Assembly: GCF_022695595.1 (NCBI RefSeq)
Contig: NZ_CP074380.1
Location: 7,778,501-7,842,500 of the forward strand
DNA length: 64,000 nucleotides
Origin: Streptomyces sp. MST-110588
GTDB taxonomy: Bacteria > Actinomycetota > Actinomycetes > Streptomycetales > Streptomycetaceae
Direction of reading: 5' to 3'
Shown here: one piece after another, positions 16,396 through 24,139 of the stretch
Layout: each line of letters starts with the position of its first letter
Numbering within the stretch: the first letter of the stretch is position 1
Made by a program: the position numbers and the translations under genes
The notes under the pieces: generated by a model
Told to the model about the DNA's origin: nothing
The model's database searches: none
The model's input: the letters and a program-made list of their open reading frames with translations, nothing else

Positions 16396-17621
16396 CGGCC
16401 GCGCGCCTTCGCGCCCGCTCCCGCTCCTGGCCCTGCCCCTCTCCTCGGCCCCGCCCCTTCCTCTGCTCCCGCTCCCGCTTCCTCACCCGGTCCTGTTCCT
16501 GTTCCCGTCCCGGATTTTGGCCCCGGGCCGGCCGTCGGCCGCTCCCGTCCCCCGCCCGCAACCAGCGGATCGACCACCGTGGAGCAACGGGTCCACCGTG
16601 TCACCGTCTCCTGCGTCGGGTGGGCGATCTCCCGTGGCGCCTGCGGGGGCTGCCCGTCGAGCAACCGGTGCGCGCGGCACCAGTCGTCGTCGAACACGGT
16701 GCCGACGTAGCGCTGCGGGCCGTCGGGGAAGACCGCGGCGATCCGCGTCCTCGCCGGCAGGGTGGCCGCCAGGTGGCGGGCCGTCAGGGCGACCGCGCCC
16801 ACGCTCCAGCCACCGCTGGCGTAGCGTGCCCGGGCCAGCGCGCGGGCCGCCCACACCGCCTCGCCGGGGGCCACCCAGTGCACCTCGTCGAACAGCGCGT
16901 AATCCACGTTCCGGGGGTAGATGCTGCTGCCCAGCCCGCGCATCAGCCGGGGGGCCGCGGGCTGCCCGAAGACGGTTGAGCCGATCGCGTCCACGCCCAC
17001 CACCCGCAGGTGCGGGAAGTGCTTGCGCAGCACGCGTCCCACCCCGGCGGAATGTCCGCCGGTGCCCACGCTGACCACCAGGACGTCGATCCGTCCGAGC
17101 TGGGCGACCAGTTCGCGGGCCAGCGGCGCGTAGGCCGCCACGTTGTCGGGATTGTGGTACTGGTCCGGACACCAGGCGCCGGGGCGCTCGGCCAGCAGTC
17201 GCCCGACCAGCTCGCGGCGGGCCTGCTGCCAGCCGCCGACCGGATGCGGCGCGGACACCAGGTGCAGCTCGGCACCGTACGCTGCCAGCAGACCGCGCAT
17301 CAGCGGTTCCATGCCCGGGTCGGTGACCACCGCCAGCGGATGGCCGTAGGTGACCGCGGCCAGCGCCAGCCCCAGGCCCAGGGTGCCGGAGGTGGACTCC
17401 ACGATCGGCGCGCCGGGCAGCAGCAGACCGCGTTCGCGGGCCCGGGCGACCATGTACAGCGCGGTACGGTCCTTGATCCCGCCCGGGTTGTGCCCTTCCA
17501 GCTTGGCCCAGAAGCCGCGCCCGGCGGCGGTGAACGGCTCGCCGACCCACAGCAGCGGGGTGTCACCCACCAGGCCGGCCGGGGTACGGGAGGAGGGAAC
17601 GGTCGTGTCGAGAAAAGTCAT
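16392..17621 (-). CDS. PLP-dependent cysteine synthase-family (beta-replacement) enzyme
   Basis: 409 residues from ATG 17621 (GAGGAG eight bases upstream). It is a fold-type II PLP enzyme: GDTPLLWV near residue 20, NPGGIKDR with the PLP lysine at 50, substrate loop STSGT at 76-80, and phosphate-binding loop GTGGHSAG at 186-193. The usual Ser of NPGGSxKDR is missing and the phosphate loop has His in place of the usual Thr, so it is not a plain housekeeping CysK. The family exchanges the beta-substituent of serine or O-acetyl/phosphoserine. SbnA-like relatives make precursors such as diaminopropionate. The last 50 residues are a Gly/Pro/Ala repeat tail. Coupled to an MFS gene. Confidence 0.8.
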   Translation of the reverse strand: MTFLDTTVPSSRTPAGLVGDTPLLWVGEPFTAAGRGFWAKLEGHNPGGIKDRTALYMVARARERGLLLPGAPIVESTSGTLGLGLALAAVTYGHPLAVVTDPGMEPLMRGLLAAYGAELHLVSAPHPVGGWQQARRELVGRLLAERPGAWCPDQYHNPDNVAAYAPLARELVAQLGRIDVLVVSVGTGGHSAGVGRVLRKHFPHLRVVGVDAIGSTVFGQPAAPRLMRGLGSSIYPRNVDYALFDEVHWVAPGEAVWAARALARARYASGGWSVGAVALTARHLAATLPARTRIAAVFPDGPQRYVGTVFDDDWCRAHRLLDGQPPQAPREIAHPTQETVTRWTRCSTVVDPLVAGGGRERPTAGPGPKSGTGTGTGPGEEAGAGAEEGAGPRRGAGPGAGAGAKARGR

Positions 17622-17768
17622 CGCGCGGAACTCCTCGTGGCCACCTGAGCGGTGGCCGCGTCGGTGAGCGGACGTGCGGACAGGACACGGCACGGCACCG
17701 CGTACGAGCCCCGCGCGACCACATGTGTGCCCACTCCGCGCGGACGCCTCACCGCGGTGCGGGGCCCG

Positions 17769-18215
17769 TCAGGCCCGCCACACCCCCAGCGCCGCCCGGA
17801 GCCGTTCGCCCAGTGGACCGGCCCGCGGCTGCCGTGCCGCTCCCGCCGCCCACCGCCCGGGCGGTGGCACCATCACGGGTACGGCGGCGACGCCGACGCA
17901 GGCCGGTGCGGCGACCGCCGCCCGCCCGCCGGACAGGCCCGGTGGATCCACCACGTCGCACTCCGGGGAGACGCCACCGTGCGAGGGCGCCGGCCCCGAC
18001 GCCCGGTCGAAGGACTCGGGCCCATCGGACGAAGCGGTCCAGGAAGCCCCCGCGAACGCGTCGGTCCGCGCTCCCGCGCCGGACTGTGGTCCGTGCGCAC
18101 ACCCCAGTACGTGCAGCACACCGACCAGCACCACGGCGAGCACCGCCGCAGCCGGACCGGTCGGCCGCCGCCCTCGGAGCGTGCTCCATACCGACACGCT
18201 GCACACCGTACGCAC
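17769..18215 (-). CDS. Small putative lipoprotein or membrane protein
   Basis: 148 residues from GTG 18215. After VRTVCSVSVWSTLRGRRP there is a hydrophobic stretch AAAVLAVVLVGVLHVLGC whose VLGC end resembles a lipobox. The rest is Ala/Pro/Gly-rich with the C-terminus LGERLRAALGVWRA. No family recognised. It lies between the isochorismatase-like and PLP genes on the same strand. Frame choice rests on the hydrophobic segment; other frames are Arg-rich shadows. Confidence 0.45.
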   Translation of the reverse strand: MRTVCSVSVWSTLRGRRPTGPAAAVLAVVLVGVLHVLGCAHGPQSGAGARTDAFAGASWTASSDGPESFDRASGPAPSHGGVSPECDVVDPPGLSGGRAAVAAPACVGVAAVPVMVPPPGRWAAGAARQPRAGPLGERLRAALGVWRA

Positions 18216-18295
18216 TCGCGCACCGAAGGACCCATAAGGCGACGCCGATTTCCGCGGGACCGGCCGAATACCGACCGGATTCCGACGCTCGGTGG

Positions 18296-18856
18296 TCACG
18301 AAGACGCGATCGCCTTGACCCAGTCGTCGACGGTGAGGACATCCGCCCACTGCGGGAACAGCCGCTCGATGAGGACCCGGTGCACCTCCGGGTCGATGTC
18401 CAGGCAGGCGTCGGACAGGACGGTGAGGCCGAAGTCCAGGTCGTTCGCCCGGCACAGGGTGGACAGCACCACAGCGCTGGTGGCGATGCCGGTGAGCACG
18501 AGGCTGTCGATACCGCGTGCCCTCAACACCACATCGAGATCGCTGCCCGAGAACGCGCTCGCCCGCCTCTTGGTGACCACCACGTCGCCCGGCCGGGGCG
18601 CGACGTCGGGGTGGATCTCGGTGCCCGGTGCGCCCTCGACGTAAAGGCCGGCCCGGGCGATGCCGGCCAGAGCCCTGTTGCGCGTGCTCACCTCGGGGAA
18701 GCCGGGACGCAGCGCGATGACCACGTAGATCACGGGGATGTCCGCCGCCCGCGCCCCGTCGATGGCTCTGCGCAGGCGTGAGAGATATCCGCGATCGCCG
18801 CCGACGAAGTCCACGATGGCCCGTTGGACGTCCATCACGAGGAGGGCACTGCTCAT
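18296..18856 (-). CDS. Isochorismatase-fold cysteine hydrolase-like protein lacking the usual Cys
   Basis: 186 residues starting MSSALLVMDVQRAIVDF, the classic isochorismatase-fold opening with its catalytic-type Asp in MDVQ. The Lys is in VVTKRRASAFSGSDLD. The nucleophile loop reads TGIATSAVVLST where the family normally has Cys near the middle of GxxTxxCV, so the classical hydrolase mechanism may be lost. A subfamily with this loop is common in actinomycetes and its function is unknown. RBS GGAG before ATG 18856. A TAGGAT -10-like box lies about 70 bp upstream, in the region shared with the divergent ThrRS leader. Confidence 0.8.
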   Translation of the reverse strand: MSSALLVMDVQRAIVDFVGGDRGYLSRLRRAIDGARAADIPVIYVVIALRPGFPEVSTRNRALAGIARAGLYVEGAPGTEIHPDVAPRPGDVVVTKRRASAFSGSDLDVVLRARGIDSLVLTGIATSAVVLSTLCRANDLDFGLTVLSDACLDIDPEVHRVLIERLFPQWADVLTVDDWVKAIASS

Positions 18857-18918
18857 GTCGTCTCCAGGATCGAAGGCGGTTCGGCCTCGCAGCCGGCCAG
18901 CGCGGGCGAAGTTCTGGT

Positions 18919-18944
18919 GTACGAATCCTATGTACGAAACCTGG
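18919..18944. promoter_or_regulatory. Direct repeat and -10 box in the divergent promoter region
   Basis: Two 13-bp direct repeats starting GTACGAATCCT and GTACGAAACCT follow each other. On the minus strand the first contains TAGGAT, a good Streptomyces -10 for the isochorismatase-like gene. The pair could be a regulator site. Confidence 0.35.
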
Positions 18945-19047
18945 GGATGGCTTGGTCTCGCCGTACCCGGCCGGTTGCGCCGCACTCCTCGAACTCCGCC
19001 CGGAGCGGCGGGAAAACGCCCGCGCGGGCACCACGGTGCCCCTGCTA

Positions 19048-19058
19048 GCCTGATCGAC
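19048..19058 (+). promoter_or_regulatory. Likely -10 region of the ThrRS leader transcript
   Basis: A TAGCCT hexamer seven bases before the leader ATG would place the transcription start at or next to the ATG, giving a leaderless leader-peptide mRNA. The -35 is not clear. Confidence 0.4.
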
Positions 19059-19112
19059 ATGGAGCGCGCCGACATGATGACGACGACGCCGGAGAGTGTC
19101 CCGGCGCGCTGA
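19059..19112 (+). CDS. 17-aa threonine-codon leader peptide
   Basis: Reads MERADMMTTTPESVPAR then TGA. Three consecutive ACG (Thr) codons at 19080-19088 precede a threonyl-tRNA synthetase gene. An 8-bp perfect inverted repeat (GCGCGCCG at 19064-19071, CGGCGCGC at 19102-19109) spans the peptide and a terminator-like hairpin follows at once. This is the arrangement of ribosome-mediated attenuation: low Thr-tRNA would stall the ribosome on the Thr codons and disturb folding. It is seen only in sequence and is untested. Confidence 0.65.
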   Translation: MERADMMTTTPESVPAR

Positions 19113-19127
19113 GAGATGTCTTGAGCC

Positions 19128-19157
19128 AAAGCCCCGGGGCGAGTGCCCCGGGGCTTT
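19128..19157 (+). terminator. Attenuator hairpin before the ThrRS gene
   Basis: Perfect 13-bp stem AAAGCCCCGGGGC / GCCCCGGGGCTTT with a GAGT loop, located 15 nt after the leader-peptide stop and 69 nt before the ThrRS start. There is no upstream plus-strand gene it could serve, so a conditional terminator for the ThrRS transcript is the simplest reading. Confidence 0.75.
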
Positions 19158-19226
19158 GCCGTGGGGCCCCGGCCGAGGGTTCGGGGCAGGTCACTCGCCC
19201 GCTTCCACGAGCACGAGGAGACCACC

Positions 19227-20453
19227 GTGTACGACCACCACAAGCTCGGCCGTGAACTGTCCCTGTTCGACACCGACCCGCTGACCGGCGCCGGACTGCC
19301 GTACTGGCTGCCCGACGGCGCGGCCGTACGGCACGCCCTGGAGGAGTACATCCGCAGCGCCGAACGGCGGGCGGGCTACCGGCACGTGTACTCACCGGTG
19401 CTCGGCAAACGCGAGCTGTACGAGATCTCGGGCCACTGGTCGCACTACAGCCAGGACATGTTCCCGCCGATGGACCTGGGTAACGAACAGGTCGTACTGC
19501 GCCCGAGCCTGTGCCCCCACCACGCGCTGATCTACCGCTCCCGCTCCCACAGCTACCGCGAACTCCCCTTGCGCATGGCCGAGTTGGGCGACATGTACCG
19601 GTCCGAGCTGTCGGGCGTACTGGGCGGGCTCTCCCGCGTACGGGCGATCCACCTGAACGACGCCCACATCTTCTGCACCCTGGAGCAGGTCGCCGAGGAA
19701 GCACAGGCCGCCCTGTCGATGATCCGCCGGGCGTACGAGGCACTTGGCATCACCCCGTCCCGCTACCGGCTCTCCCTCCCGGGCCCGGGAGGCAAGTACG
19801 TCGCCGGTCCCGAGATGTGGCAGCGGTCCACCGCCTTGCTGACCGACGTCCTCGACCGTTCCGGGCTGTCCTACGAGCGGGGTGAGGGCGAGGCCGCGTT
19901 CTACGGGCCCAAGATCGACGTCCAGGTCGCCGACGGCGCGGGCCGGGAGTCCACCCTGTCCACCGTCCAGGTCGACTTCCACCAGCCCGAGCGGTTCGAC
20001 CTGCACTACATCGGCGCGGACGGTGCCCGGCACCGGCCGGTCATGGTCCACCGCAGCGTCATCGGGAGCGTGGAGCGCGCCGTCGCCCACCTCATCGAAC
20101 AGCACGGCGGCGCCTTCCCGGCCTGGTTCGCCCCCACCCAGGTCATGATCCTGCCGGTCTCGCAGGCCCAACTGCCCGACGCCGACGCGCTCGCCCGGCG
20201 ATGCGCCGACCTCGGGCTGCGCGCCGAGACCGCCGGTCCTGGAGGCGGGAGCCTGGGAGCCCGTATCCGAAGGGCGCGCCTGGTTCCCTATCAGGCCGTC
20301 ATCGGGGCCAAGGAGGCCGCCGACCACCACGTCGCCCTGCGCCTGCGCGACGGCCGCCGCCTGGACCCGCAGCCCGTCGAGGACGCCCTCGCCCGTATAG
20401 GCGCGCTCGTCGGCTCCTACAGCACCGAACTGTGGGACGCCGCCGCCTCGTAA
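19227..20453 (+). CDS. Short threonyl-tRNA synthetase paralogue (catalytic and anticodon domains only)
   Basis: 408 residues from GTG 19227, with GAGGAG six bases upstream. It contains the class II catalytic core of ThrRS: LRPSLCPHH with zinc Cys96, motif 2 around YRSELSGVLGGLSRVR (125-139), NDAHIFC with zinc His147, FYGPKIDV (225-232), and VHRSVIGSVERA with zinc His275 and motif 3. A C-terminal anticodon-binding domain follows. The TGS and N2 editing domains of normal bacterial ThrRS (about 650 residues) are absent, so it cannot proofread Ser in cis. Extra ThrRS copies act as self-resistance in borrelidin and obafluorin producers. Its attenuator and its position beside a biosynthetic block suggest the same, or supply of Thr-tRNA. 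Confidence 0.88.
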   Translation: MYDHHKLGRELSLFDTDPLTGAGLPYWLPDGAAVRHALEEYIRSAERRAGYRHVYSPVLGKRELYEISGHWSHYSQDMFPPMDLGNEQVVLRPSLCPHHALIYRSRSHSYRELPLRMAELGDMYRSELSGVLGGLSRVRAIHLNDAHIFCTLEQVAEEAQAALSMIRRAYEALGITPSRYRLSLPGPGGKYVAGPEMWQRSTALLTDVLDRSGLSYERGEGEAAFYGPKIDVQVADGAGRESTLSTVQVDFHQPERFDLHYIGADGARHRPVMVHRSVIGSVERAVAHLIEQHGGAFPAWFAPTQVMILPVSQAQLPDADALARRCADLGLRAETAGPGGGSLGARIRRARLVPYQAVIGAKEAADHHVALRLRDGRRLDPQPVEDALARIGALVGSYSTELWDAAAS

Positions 20454-20512
20454 GGGGCGGCGATGTGTCACGCGCATCTCCTTGCACGTCGCACCCAAGG
20501 GGCCGGGCGCGT

Positions 20513-20590
20513 CCGGTCGTCTGGTCGTCCGACCGTCCGGTCGTCCGGTCGTCCGGTCGTCCGGTCGTCCGGCCGTTCGGTCGTCCGGGC
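20513..20590. repeat. 8-bp tandem repeat between convergent genes
   Basis: About ten contiguous copies of GGTCGTCC, some degenerate (GACCGTCC, GGCCGTTC). It fills the gap between the 3' ends of the ThrRS and Lrp/AsnC genes and is probably non-coding. Confidence 0.8.
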
Positions 20591-20603
20591 GTACGGACAG
20601 ACG

Positions 20604-21689
20604 TCACCCCATCCGTGCACCGGCCCGTTTGGCATAGTCGCTGACCAGGGCGGTGTCCACCCGCTGGACGCCGTCCAGCGCACCGATGCGGTCGCTGACG
20701 TAGTCGTACAGCGCCGCCTCGTCCCGGCACACCACGACCGCCATCAGATGATGGGCGCCGGTCGTCGCCCCGACGAACGCCGTCTCGGCGTCCGAGGCCA
20801 CGGCGCGGGCGACGGCCGAGATCCGGGACGGGGCGACGGTCAGCCACAGCAGGCACTGCGCCGAGAACCCGAACAACCGCGGATCGGTCTCGACGTCGAA
20901 GCGGACCGTCCGTGAACCGCGCAGCTCCGCCAGGCGGCGGCGGACGGCGGATTCGGACCAGCCGACCGCGCGGGCCAGGTCGGGGTAGGCGGTACGGCCG
21001 TCGGCGGCGAGGACGGACAGCAGCCGTCTGTCGAGCTCGGTGAGGGTGCGGGGGCGAGGCACGGCTGTGCCGCCGTGGCCGCTGCGGACACCGTGACCGG
21101 TACCGTGCTCGTCACCGGCGTCGTGGCCCTCACCGTACGTGTCACCGGCGTCGTGGCCGGCACCGTGCTCGTCACCGGCCTGGTGACCGGCACCGTGCCG
21201 TGGACCCCGTATCGCGGCGACCTGTTCGGCGGTCAGGGCCGAGGTACGACCGCGCCACCGATGGTCCATCAGGTGCCGCAGCAGCCGCTGCGCGTCCGCC
21301 TGGACCACGCGGGGATGCCGGGTCAGGGCGGCGAGCGGCACCGGGCCGCCGTCCGCCGTACGGAAGAGGCAGACGATCTCCGTGCCGCCGGAGACCAGCG
21401 CCACCCAGGCGGTGTCGGCACGCCTGGCCAGCGCGTCGACGACGGCCTGCGCGCCGTCGGGAAGGACCCGCAGCCGCACCACCCACTCGGCGCGGCCCGT
21501 GCGCCGGCTGTCGGCCACACCGGTCACCCGTACGGCACCGGAGGCGCGCAGCCGTCCGAAGCGACGGGCCACCGTGCGGTCGGAGACGTCCACAACGCCC
21601 GCGATCCTGCTGAACGGCGCCCGTCCGTCCAGTTGGAGCGCATGCACGATCCGCAGGTCCAAGGGGCTCAAGGTGACCGATTCCACCAC
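20604..21689 (-). CDS. Lrp/AsnC-family regulator with two tandem HTH units
   Basis: 361 residues. Residues 1-60 (LSPLDLRIVHALQLDGRAPFSRIAGVVDVSDRTVARRFGRL) and about 215-275 (LTELDRRLLSVLAADGRTAYPDLARAVGWSESAVRRRLAEL) are both AsnC-type winged helices, each followed by an AsnC effector-like domain. The two halves are joined by a repeat linker of GHDAGDEHG-like units expanded from about 30-bp DNA repeats. Double-Lrp regulators are frequent in Streptomyces and usually control adjacent divergent genes. Here the divergent VOC/esterase pair starts 82 bp away. Confidence 0.85.
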   Translation of the reverse strand: MVESVTLSPLDLRIVHALQLDGRAPFSRIAGVVDVSDRTVARRFGRLRASGAVRVTGVADSRRTGRAEWVVRLRVLPDGAQAVVDALARRADTAWVALVSGGTEIVCLFRTADGGPVPLAALTRHPRVVQADAQRLLRHLMDHRWRGRTSALTAEQVAAIRGPRHGAGHQAGDEHGAGHDAGDTYGEGHDAGDEHGTGHGVRSGHGGTAVPRPRTLTELDRRLLSVLAADGRTAYPDLARAVGWSESAVRRRLAELRGSRTVRFDVETDPRLFGFSAQCLLWLTVAPSRISAVARAVASDAETAFVGATTGAHHLMAVVVCRDEAALYDYVSDRIGALDGVQRVDTALVSDYAKRAGARMG

Positions 21690-21770
21690 GACAGGGTAGA
21701 CCCGTGTCGGATGACGGCGTCCAGGCGCTCACCAAGGACAGACCGGCGTCCGCCGGTCCAGGATCGTCCC

Positions 21771-22712
21771 ATGACGCAGCACACCTCACACATCCACGGT
21801 TTCCACCACACCGGCATCCTCACCCGCGACCTCGACGGACTGGAGCGCACCTACCGTTCCTTCGGCTTCACCCTCAGCCCCCGCTCCCGGCACCTGCTCG
21901 GCGAGAAGGCCGGGCAGGCGCCCGTGCCCGGCTGCACAGCCAATATGTGCGCGCTGTTCGGCGACTCGTACATAGAACTGCTGGGCATCGTGGACGAATC
22001 CGCGCCCGATCCCTGGCACACCAAGGCGATGGCGGACGAGTACGAGGGGTTCCGGATCCTGAACTTCGACAGCGACGACGCCGAGGCGGTCGACCGGCGG
22101 CTGTCCGGCGCCGGGCTGCGCACCTCGGGCGTACTGGGGCTGGAGCGCGATGTGGACACCGAGGAGGGGACCCGCACCATGCGGGCCCGTGTCGTCCACG
22201 TCGATCCGGCGACGACGCCCGAGGGCTATGTGGGTATGGCCCAGCACCTGACCCGCCGGTACGTGCACCAGCCCCGCTACCTCGGTCACCCCAACGGTGC
22301 CCACGGCATCGACGCCGTACTGATGGTGGCCGACGACGCCGACGGGGGCACCTTCGACGCGATCGTGGACCGCTACGCACGCGTCCTTGAGGTGGAGCCC
22401 CGGCGGGAAGGGGCGCTCACCGTCCTGGAGATGAAGGCCGGACGGCTGGAGATCGTCCGGGCCTCGGCGGCCGGGGACGTGCTGCCCGGTGAGCCGGCGC
22501 CGGCCGCCTCCTACCTCGCCGCCATGACGATCCTGGTCAGCGACGTCGGCGCCGCCCGCACCCTCATAGAGGACAGCGGCACCGCCACGCAGACCACGCA
22601 GGACGGTTTCTTCGTCTCCGCGCGCGACGCGTACGGCACCGGGCTCTTCTTCACCGACCGGGGCGACCGGCCCGGCCGAGGTGTCCAAGGCGCCCGGGGC
22701 GTCGCCCGATGA
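21771..22712 (+). CDS. VOC-family (glyoxalase-like) protein
   Basis: 313 residues. It has two glyoxalase-like beta-alpha modules: HHTGILTRDLDGLERTYRSFGFTLSPR at the start with SYIELLGI as the metal-type strand, and HGIDAVLMVADDADGGTFDAIVDRYARVL in the second half with RLEIVRAS. This matches the PF13468-like family of vicinal-oxygen-chelate proteins, whose reactions vary. Its TGA overlaps the next start as ATGA, so it is coupled to a carboxylesterase. The pair is probably catabolic and controlled by the divergent Lrp regulator. Confidence 0.8.
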   Translation: MTQHTSHIHGFHHTGILTRDLDGLERTYRSFGFTLSPRSRHLLGEKAGQAPVPGCTANMCALFGDSYIELLGIVDESAPDPWHTKAMADEYEGFRILNFDSDDAEAVDRRLSGAGLRTSGVLGLERDVDTEEGTRTMRARVVHVDPATTPEGYVGMAQHLTRRYVHQPRYLGHPNGAHGIDAVLMVADDADGGTFDAIVDRYARVLEVEPRREGALTVLEMKAGRLEIVRASAAGDVLPGEPAPAASYLAAMTILVSDVGAARTLIEDSGTATQTTQDGFFVSARDAYGTGLFFTDRGDRPGRGVQGARGVAR

Positions 22713-24139
22713 TCGTCGAGACGGCGGCCGGCCGGGTCCGGGGCCGGACCGATGACCTGGACGGCGTACGGAGTGACGACCCGGACGGCGTACGGAGTGA
22801 CGACCGGGTCGGTGACCGGAGCGGGGGGCCGGTCACCGCCTTCAGGGGGATCCCGTACGCGCGAGCCGAACGGTTCGCCCCACCCGGCCCGGTGAAGCCG
22901 TGGCCGGGCGTGCGGGAGGCCGACGCGCCGGGCCCGGCCGCACCGCAGCTCCCGTCGCGGCTGGAACGGGCGATGGGCCCCTTCACGGCCCCACAGTCCG
23001 AGGACTGCCTCTCGCTCAACGTATGGGCGCCCCCGGGGACCGGCCACGCGGTCCTGGTGTTCCTGCACGGCGGCGGTTTCTCCAGCGGCGCGGCCGGGCT
23101 GGGCTGGTACGACGGCGCGGAGCTCGCGGCGCAGGGCGGCATCGTCGTGGTGACCGCCGGCTACCGCCTCGGCGCGTTGGGATATCTGCGCCTGCCCGGA
23201 GTGAGCGAGGGCAACCTGGGCCTGCTCGACCAACTCGCCGCACTGCACTGGGTACGTGAGAACATCGCCGCCTTCGGTGGCGACCCCGGCAAGGTCACGG
23301 TGGCGGGCCAGTCGGCGGGCGCGTACTCCATCCTGGCACTGCTGTCGGGAACACGGGCCCGCGGGCTGTTCCGGCGGGCGATCCTGCAGAGCACACCCGC
23401 CGGGATGCTGCCGGACACCCCCGAGAAGGCCGAAGCCACCGGCGAACTGCTGCTGCGGGAACTCGGCCTGACCCCCGACCGGTCCGCGCAGCTCCTGCGG
23501 GCCCCGGTCGGTGACCTGCTGGCCGCGCAGGCCGCCGTCGCACGGCGCACCGCCCGACCGCTGAGCGCGGTGCCGCCGTTCCAGCTCGTCACGGACGGCG
23601 CGCTGGTGGCGGCCGATCCGGTACGGGCTGCGGGCGAGGGCGCGGCCAACGGCGTACAGGTCCTCCTGGGCACGACCCGCGACGAGGCCGCGGCGTTCTT
23701 CGCGGCCGACGAGCGGGTGGCGGCGCTCGGCCAGGACGACCTCGACCGCGTTGCCCACCAGTGGTTCGGTGATACCGGACGTGCTGCGCCACGTGGCCGG
23801 ACGACCACCGAGGTCGTGGTCCAGATGGCCACCGACCAGATGTTCCGGGACCCGGCGGCCCGCCTGGTACGCCTGCTCACCGAGCGCGGTGCCCCGCCGT
23901 GGCGGTACCGGTTCGACTGGAGCCCGCCGGGCAGCCCGTACGGGGCGTGCCACTGCATCGAGTTGCCGTTCGTCCTGGGGGACGCGGCGGCCTGGCGGGA
24001 CGCGCCGATGCTCGCCGGCGGCCCGCCGCCCGGCCGGCTGGTCGCCGAAGTACGCCGCTCATGGGCCGGCTTCGTCCGGGACGGCACTCCCGGCTGGCCG
24101 GCCGGCACCGGCCACCACTTCACGGGGCGTACGGACTGA
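22709..24139 (+). CDS. Type-B carboxylesterase
   Basis: 476 residues with the alpha/beta-hydrolase type-B carboxylesterase signature: FRGIPYA, EDCLSLNVWAP, oxyanion loop FLHGGGFSSG, nucleophile elbow GQSAG and GTTRDEAAAFF. The His is probably in YGACHCIELPFVLG, a variant of the usual AxHxxDLPYVF. Residues 15-30 contain a duplicated DGVRSDD unit from a 24-bp DNA repeat. It hydrolyses an unknown ester. It is translationally coupled to the VOC gene. Its last 80 bp overlap, in antisense, the 3' end of the next gene. Confidence 0.88.
   Translation: MIVETAAGRVRGRTDDLDGVRSDDPDGVRSDDRVGDRSGGPVTAFRGIPYARAERFAPPGPVKPWPGVREADAPGPAAPQLPSRLERAMGPFTAPQSEDCLSLNVWAPPGTGHAVLVFLHGGGFSSGAAGLGWYDGAELAAQGGIVVVTAGYRLGALGYLRLPGVSEGNLGLLDQLAALHWVRENIAAFGGDPGKVTVAGQSAGAYSILALLSGTRARGLFRRAILQSTPAGMLPDTPEKAEATGELLLRELGLTPDRSAQLLRAPVGDLLAAQAAVARRTARPLSAVPPFQLVTDGALVAADPVRAAGEGAANGVQVLLGTTRDEAAAFFAADERVAALGQDDLDRVAHQWFGDTGRAAPRGRTTTEVVVQMATDQMFRDPAARLVRLLTERGAPPWRYRFDWSPPGSPYGACHCIELPFVLGDAAAWRDAPMLAGGPPPGRLVAEVRRSWAGFVRDGTPGWPAGTGHHFTGRTD

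Noticed and set aside
20513..20590. Possible CRISPR or attachment site from repeated GGTCGTCC
   Set aside because: Units are contiguous 8-mers without spacers, and no cas genes, tRNA or integrase are nearby.
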